Assembly: GCF_021347895.1 (NCBI RefSeq)
Contig: NC_067136.1
Location: 2,501,970 to 2,565,969 of the forward strand
Reading direction: 5' to 3'
DNA: 64,000 nucleotides
DNA from: Acanthochromis polyacanthus
Lineage: Eukaryota > Chordata > Actinopteri > Pomacentridae
In this document: positions 61,166 through 64,000 of the stretch, one piece after another
How positions within the stretch are numbered: position 1 is the first letter of the stretch
Layout: each line of letters starts with the position of its first letter
Translations under genes and position numbers: made by a program
The notes under the pieces: model-generated
The model's database searches: none
What the model saw: the letters and a program-made list of their open reading frames with translations, nothing else
Told to the model about the DNA's origin: nothing

Positions 61166-63180
61166 ATAATCAATCCTTGTATGTTTGTATTTGTTGTTTG
61201 TTAGTTTGTTTTTGAATTTTAACAGAGATGGGTATATTAATGTAATGTAGTTTTTATTCTGACGACATCAGTTTTTATTTGTATGATTAGTGTATGTATA
61301 TGTTGTGATGTTTTATGTGGACCCCAGGAAGATTAGCGACCACGACAGTGGTAGCTAATGGGGATCCGAATAATGAATAAAGAATAAAGTAACGTGTATT
61401 ACCCTATCACGAATACTTTTGACTCAAAGACAAGACGTGTCTTTCTTGGAGTGGAGCTTTAATATACAGGCTTGCCATTCTTGAGTACAAAACGATGTGA
61501 AACTACAGGCATTGCTTCTCCATCTCCTCTGCATCAATTTCGCGCTCTCATGTCCCAGCCAGGGGAAACCCCCAGCAGCACATCAGGTGGAGTGACACAT
61601 CGAAATAAGAGCGGTAATTTCACAATAAAACTCTCTATATTAAAATGCATTGAAACACGTCTGTAAGGCAGAACAATTTATTTTCCAAAGTGACAGGGAG
61701 CCACAACAGAGGGCTGAAAGAGCCGCATGCGACTCCGGAGCCGCGGGTTGCCGACCCCTGGGATAGACTCTCTCTCTGTTGGAGTTGCCTGGGATGAGAG
61801 GCCCTTGGTGGGTGTGAGGATTCTCACAAGCCCCTGAATGAGAGCTCCTTTGTTGAAGGTAACAAGATAACAAGAGGGTCGCCTCTCTGCAACTGCATGT
61901 TGTGGAGGGGAAAACTCTGACTGCAGTTTCTGCCTATACACCAAACAGCATCTCAGAGTATTTGGCCTTCTTGGAGTCTCTGGGTGCTTCCTTAGGATTC
62001 CATAATTCTCCTGGGGGACTTCAATACTCACATGGGCAATGGTGGGGGAATCTGGAGGGATGTGGTTGGGAGGAATGACATGCCTTCACTCATCCCAAGT
62101 TGTGTTTTGTTATTGGCCTGCTGTGCTCGTCATGGATTGGCCATAACAAACATCATGTTCCAGCATTAGGTGACTCATAAGTGCACTCGGTACCAGAGCA
62201 CCATGGGTCAAAGATCAAAGACGTAGGGTTTTCAGGCTTGGTTGTCTTGGGGGTCTCCTGAAGCAGTTGACAGGTAACAGTTCACTAAAAGGGCTGCAGC
62301 TGTGGCAGTTGCAGAAGTTAAAACTTGGGTGTGGGATGAGTTCAGAGAGGTTAAGGAGAAGGACTTTCTGTTTGACAAGGATCATGGAAGTTCTGGCAAC
62401 CCATTCAATGCCTCAAGTAGGGGAGGCAGGGCTTGACCGAGGATGTGTACAGTCTTGGGGGAGAACTGCTAACCCAGACTGGGGACATTGTCAGGTGGTT
62501 GAAAGAGCACTTTGAGGAATTCCTCAACCCAGTAAACACATCCACTGCTGAGGAAACACAGCCTGAAGACCCTGGGAAATCGTTGGCCATATTTGTGTTT
62601 GAGGTTGCTGAGGTGGTGAAGAAACTGCTCGGTGGGAAAGCACCAGTTGTGGACAGGATCTGCCTCGAGATGCTGAAGGCTCTGGACATTGTTGGACTGT
62701 CTTGTCTGACATGTCTCTTCAGTATCAGCAATGTGAATTCCATCTTGGTTGTGGAACGGTGGATCAGCTGTTTACCATTGCACAGCTGCTGAGGGGGATC
62801 ATGGGGGATCAGCCAGTCCACGTGTGTTTTGTGGATTTGGAAAAGGCCACAACTGTTTCCCCTGAGGAGCTCTGTGTAGTGGACTGTGGGACCAAGAGGT
62901 ACTATGTACATTTCTGGTGAGTTTTGGAATCCACCAGGCTGCCTTTTATGTCTGATCCAGTTTGTGATGTTCCTGAATGGGACATTGAGAGGTTGCCAGG
63001 CTGAGGAGGGTGTCTGGTTTTAGGACCTCAGGATCACCATCTCTGTTTTTTGCAGACTGCTCCCTCAGGGTTGGGGGGAGTTGCTTCTGAAAGCGATGGA
63101 GTTTGAGTATCTCGGGATCTTCTTCACAAGTGATGGGAAAATGGAGCAGAGCATGGACAGGTTTCCTGGTACTGGAGCAT

Positions 63181-63220
<40 letters not shown>

Positions 63221-63222
63221 CT
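63181..63222. repeat. (GATA)n microsatellite, LINE tail
   Basis: About ten GATA units immediately before ctttattaatctccaaagag; on the minus strand this is the TATC-type tail of the LINE fragment listed next. Confidence 0.95.
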
Positions 63223-63500
63223 TTATTAATCTCCAAAGAGAAATTCACAGTTCCAGCTGCATGAAAGGTAAATAACATGAGAGCATGCGAGTTACATATG
63301 ACTATAATAAGAATATAAACATCTGGCAGTTCAACAGTGCAGTAGTGCAAAATGGCAGTGTGTTACAGTCTGCAGCAGTCTGTTTTTCCCACTTTAGTCC
63401 AGCAAGTAGATGTGTGTGTGTGTGTGTGGTAGAGTGCGTGTGTGCGCGTGGTGTTAGTGTATAGTGAGTCCGGAGTTTTTGTTGTTTTATTTTGTCCATT

Positions 63501-64000
63501 TTATCGCCCTCCCCAGCTGGTGTTGAAGAGCCGGATGGTGTGGGGGAGGAACGATCTCTTCAGTCTGTCCGTGGAACAGGACAATGACAGCAGTCTGTCA
63601 CTAAAGCTGCTCCTCTGTCTGGAGATGCCGCTGTGCAGAGGATGACTTGGATTGTCTATGATGGACTGGAGCCTGTTCAATGTCCGTCGCTCTGCCACTG
63701 ATGTTAGACTGTCCAGCTCTGTGCCAACAACAGAGCCAGCCTTCCTCACCAGTTTTTCCAGGCGTGCAGCATCCTTTTTCAAGCTGCTTCCCCAGCACAC
63801 TACTGCGTACATGAGGGCACTCGCTACTACAGACTGATAAAAGATCTGTAGCAGCTTCTTGCAGATATTGAAGGACGACAGCCTTCTGAGGAAATACATG
63901 CGGCTCTGTCCCTTTCTACACAGAGCATCAGTGTTGGCAGTCTAGTCCAGTTTGTCATCCAGCGGCACTCCCAGGTATTTGTAGGTGTGGACCACTTCCA
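63501..64000 (-). pseudogene. LINE ORF2 C-terminal part
   Basis: From the right edge: VVHTYKYLGVPLDDKLD, then TAG at 63942-63944 (probably from a Trp codon), then ALCRKGQSRMYFLRRLSSFN, VVASALMYAVVCWGSSLKKD, KLVRKAGSVVGTELDSLTSV, TLNRLQSIIDNPSHPLHSGI, LKRSFLPHTIRLFNTS and a stop at 63501. The layout is that of the post-RT region of fish LINE ORF2 proteins. One nonsense codon seen; the RT core lies outside the window. Confidence 0.85.

Larger units (their letters stand above)
58962..61386 (+). mobile_element. 5'-truncated LINE inside the hAT
   Basis: Begins inside ORF2 downstream of the endonuclease and ends with gctaatggggatccgaataa and an A-rich tail. A likely 7-bp duplication AAGTAAC (58955-58961, 61387-61393) flanks it. 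Relative of the 29-33 kb LINE by tail phrase and protein motifs. Confidence 0.8.
58533..61760. mobile_element. hAT-type element carrying a LINE insertion
   Basis: Ends caggggtcggtaacc and, reversed, caggggtcggcaacc form TIRs. The 8-bp duplication ggatagac flanks it exactly (58525-58532, 61761-61768), diagnostic of hAT. Outside the LINE only about 430 and 375 bases of hAT sequence remain (agccgcatgcgactccggag near the right end), without a recognisable transposase, so it is nonautonomous. Confidence 0.85.
58220..63180 (+). pseudogene. LINE relic, copy gamma, split by a hAT nest
   Basis: The 5' phrase ggaagctgccaccacacctg lies at 58224; the hAT nest interrupts at 58533-61760. Then LGDFNTHMGN-like endonuclease text near 62000-62045 (GDFN kept here), a GGELLTQTGDIVRWLKEHFE frame at 62433-62792 with KKLLGGKAPVVDRI, and VHVCFVDLEKATTVSPEEL near 62820 (RT first-Asp region). 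The FADD block is deleted (gcagactgctccc at 63052). Ends at a GATA run. Dead. Confidence 0.8.
63181..64000 (-). mobile_element. LINE 3' fragment, runs off the window
   Basis: Minus-strand 3' part of a non-LTR retrotransposon with a TATC tail, a 3' UTR of about 280 bases and a C-terminal coding region continuing past position 64000. Confidence 0.85.

Overview
The window looks like teleost fish genomic DNA. It has single-exon receptor coding regions with spliced 5' noncoding exons, Tc1/mariner, hAT, piggyBac and LINE elements of the kinds typical of ray-finned fish, long (CA)n and (GATA)n microsatellites, and a 100-base run of N that marks a scaffold gap. I see no bacterial features, CRISPR array, functional tRNA or rRNA.

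The host content is one gene family: a tandem, same-strand (+) cluster of seven-transmembrane receptors related to rhodopsin-class GPCRs. Four copies are open: R2 17190-18044, R3 23924-24793, R5 44995-45855 and R6 52618-53478. Two are broken full-length copies: R1 9946-10807 (two frameshifts) and R4 37175-38031 (E-R-Y arginine changed to leucine, plus a frameshift before TM7). Two are stubs of the coding exon (16793-16870 and 56462-56495), and one is an orphan 3' flank (27035-27250). Each coding exon follows a polypyrimidine tract and AG acceptor 16-23 bases before its ATG. A conserved noncoding first exon with a GT donor is visible at 16020-16121, 36400-36495, 47410-47532 and 55655-55765. I cannot assign the receptors to a named family or ligand. 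Several class A hallmark residues are absent.

From 41.5 kb to the end the cluster has grown by duplication of a block of about 7.5 kb. Each block carries the same degenerate LINE relic (42180-44560, 49735-52190, 58220-63180) upstream of a receptor exon or its remnant. Later insertions into single copies can be placed precisely, because a sister copy shows the empty site.

Mobile DNA fills much of the rest. It includes a Tc1-like relic (1601-2751), two near-intact Tc1-like elements (5421-7047, 13557-15191), another Tc1-like relic (38375-39495), six LTR-like elements with TG...CA ends (five with both ends and 5-bp target duplications visible), a near-full-length LINE (29311-33290, minus) with a 42-bp tandem array abutting its 5' side, a long-TIR palindromic element (35711-36259), a deleted piggyBac-like element (47941-48948), an element with 9-10-bp target duplications that encodes a Cys-pair domain (50808-51641), and a three-level nest in which a hAT contains a LINE that contains a solo Tc1 end (58533-61760). 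A LINE 3' part runs off the right edge on the minus strand.
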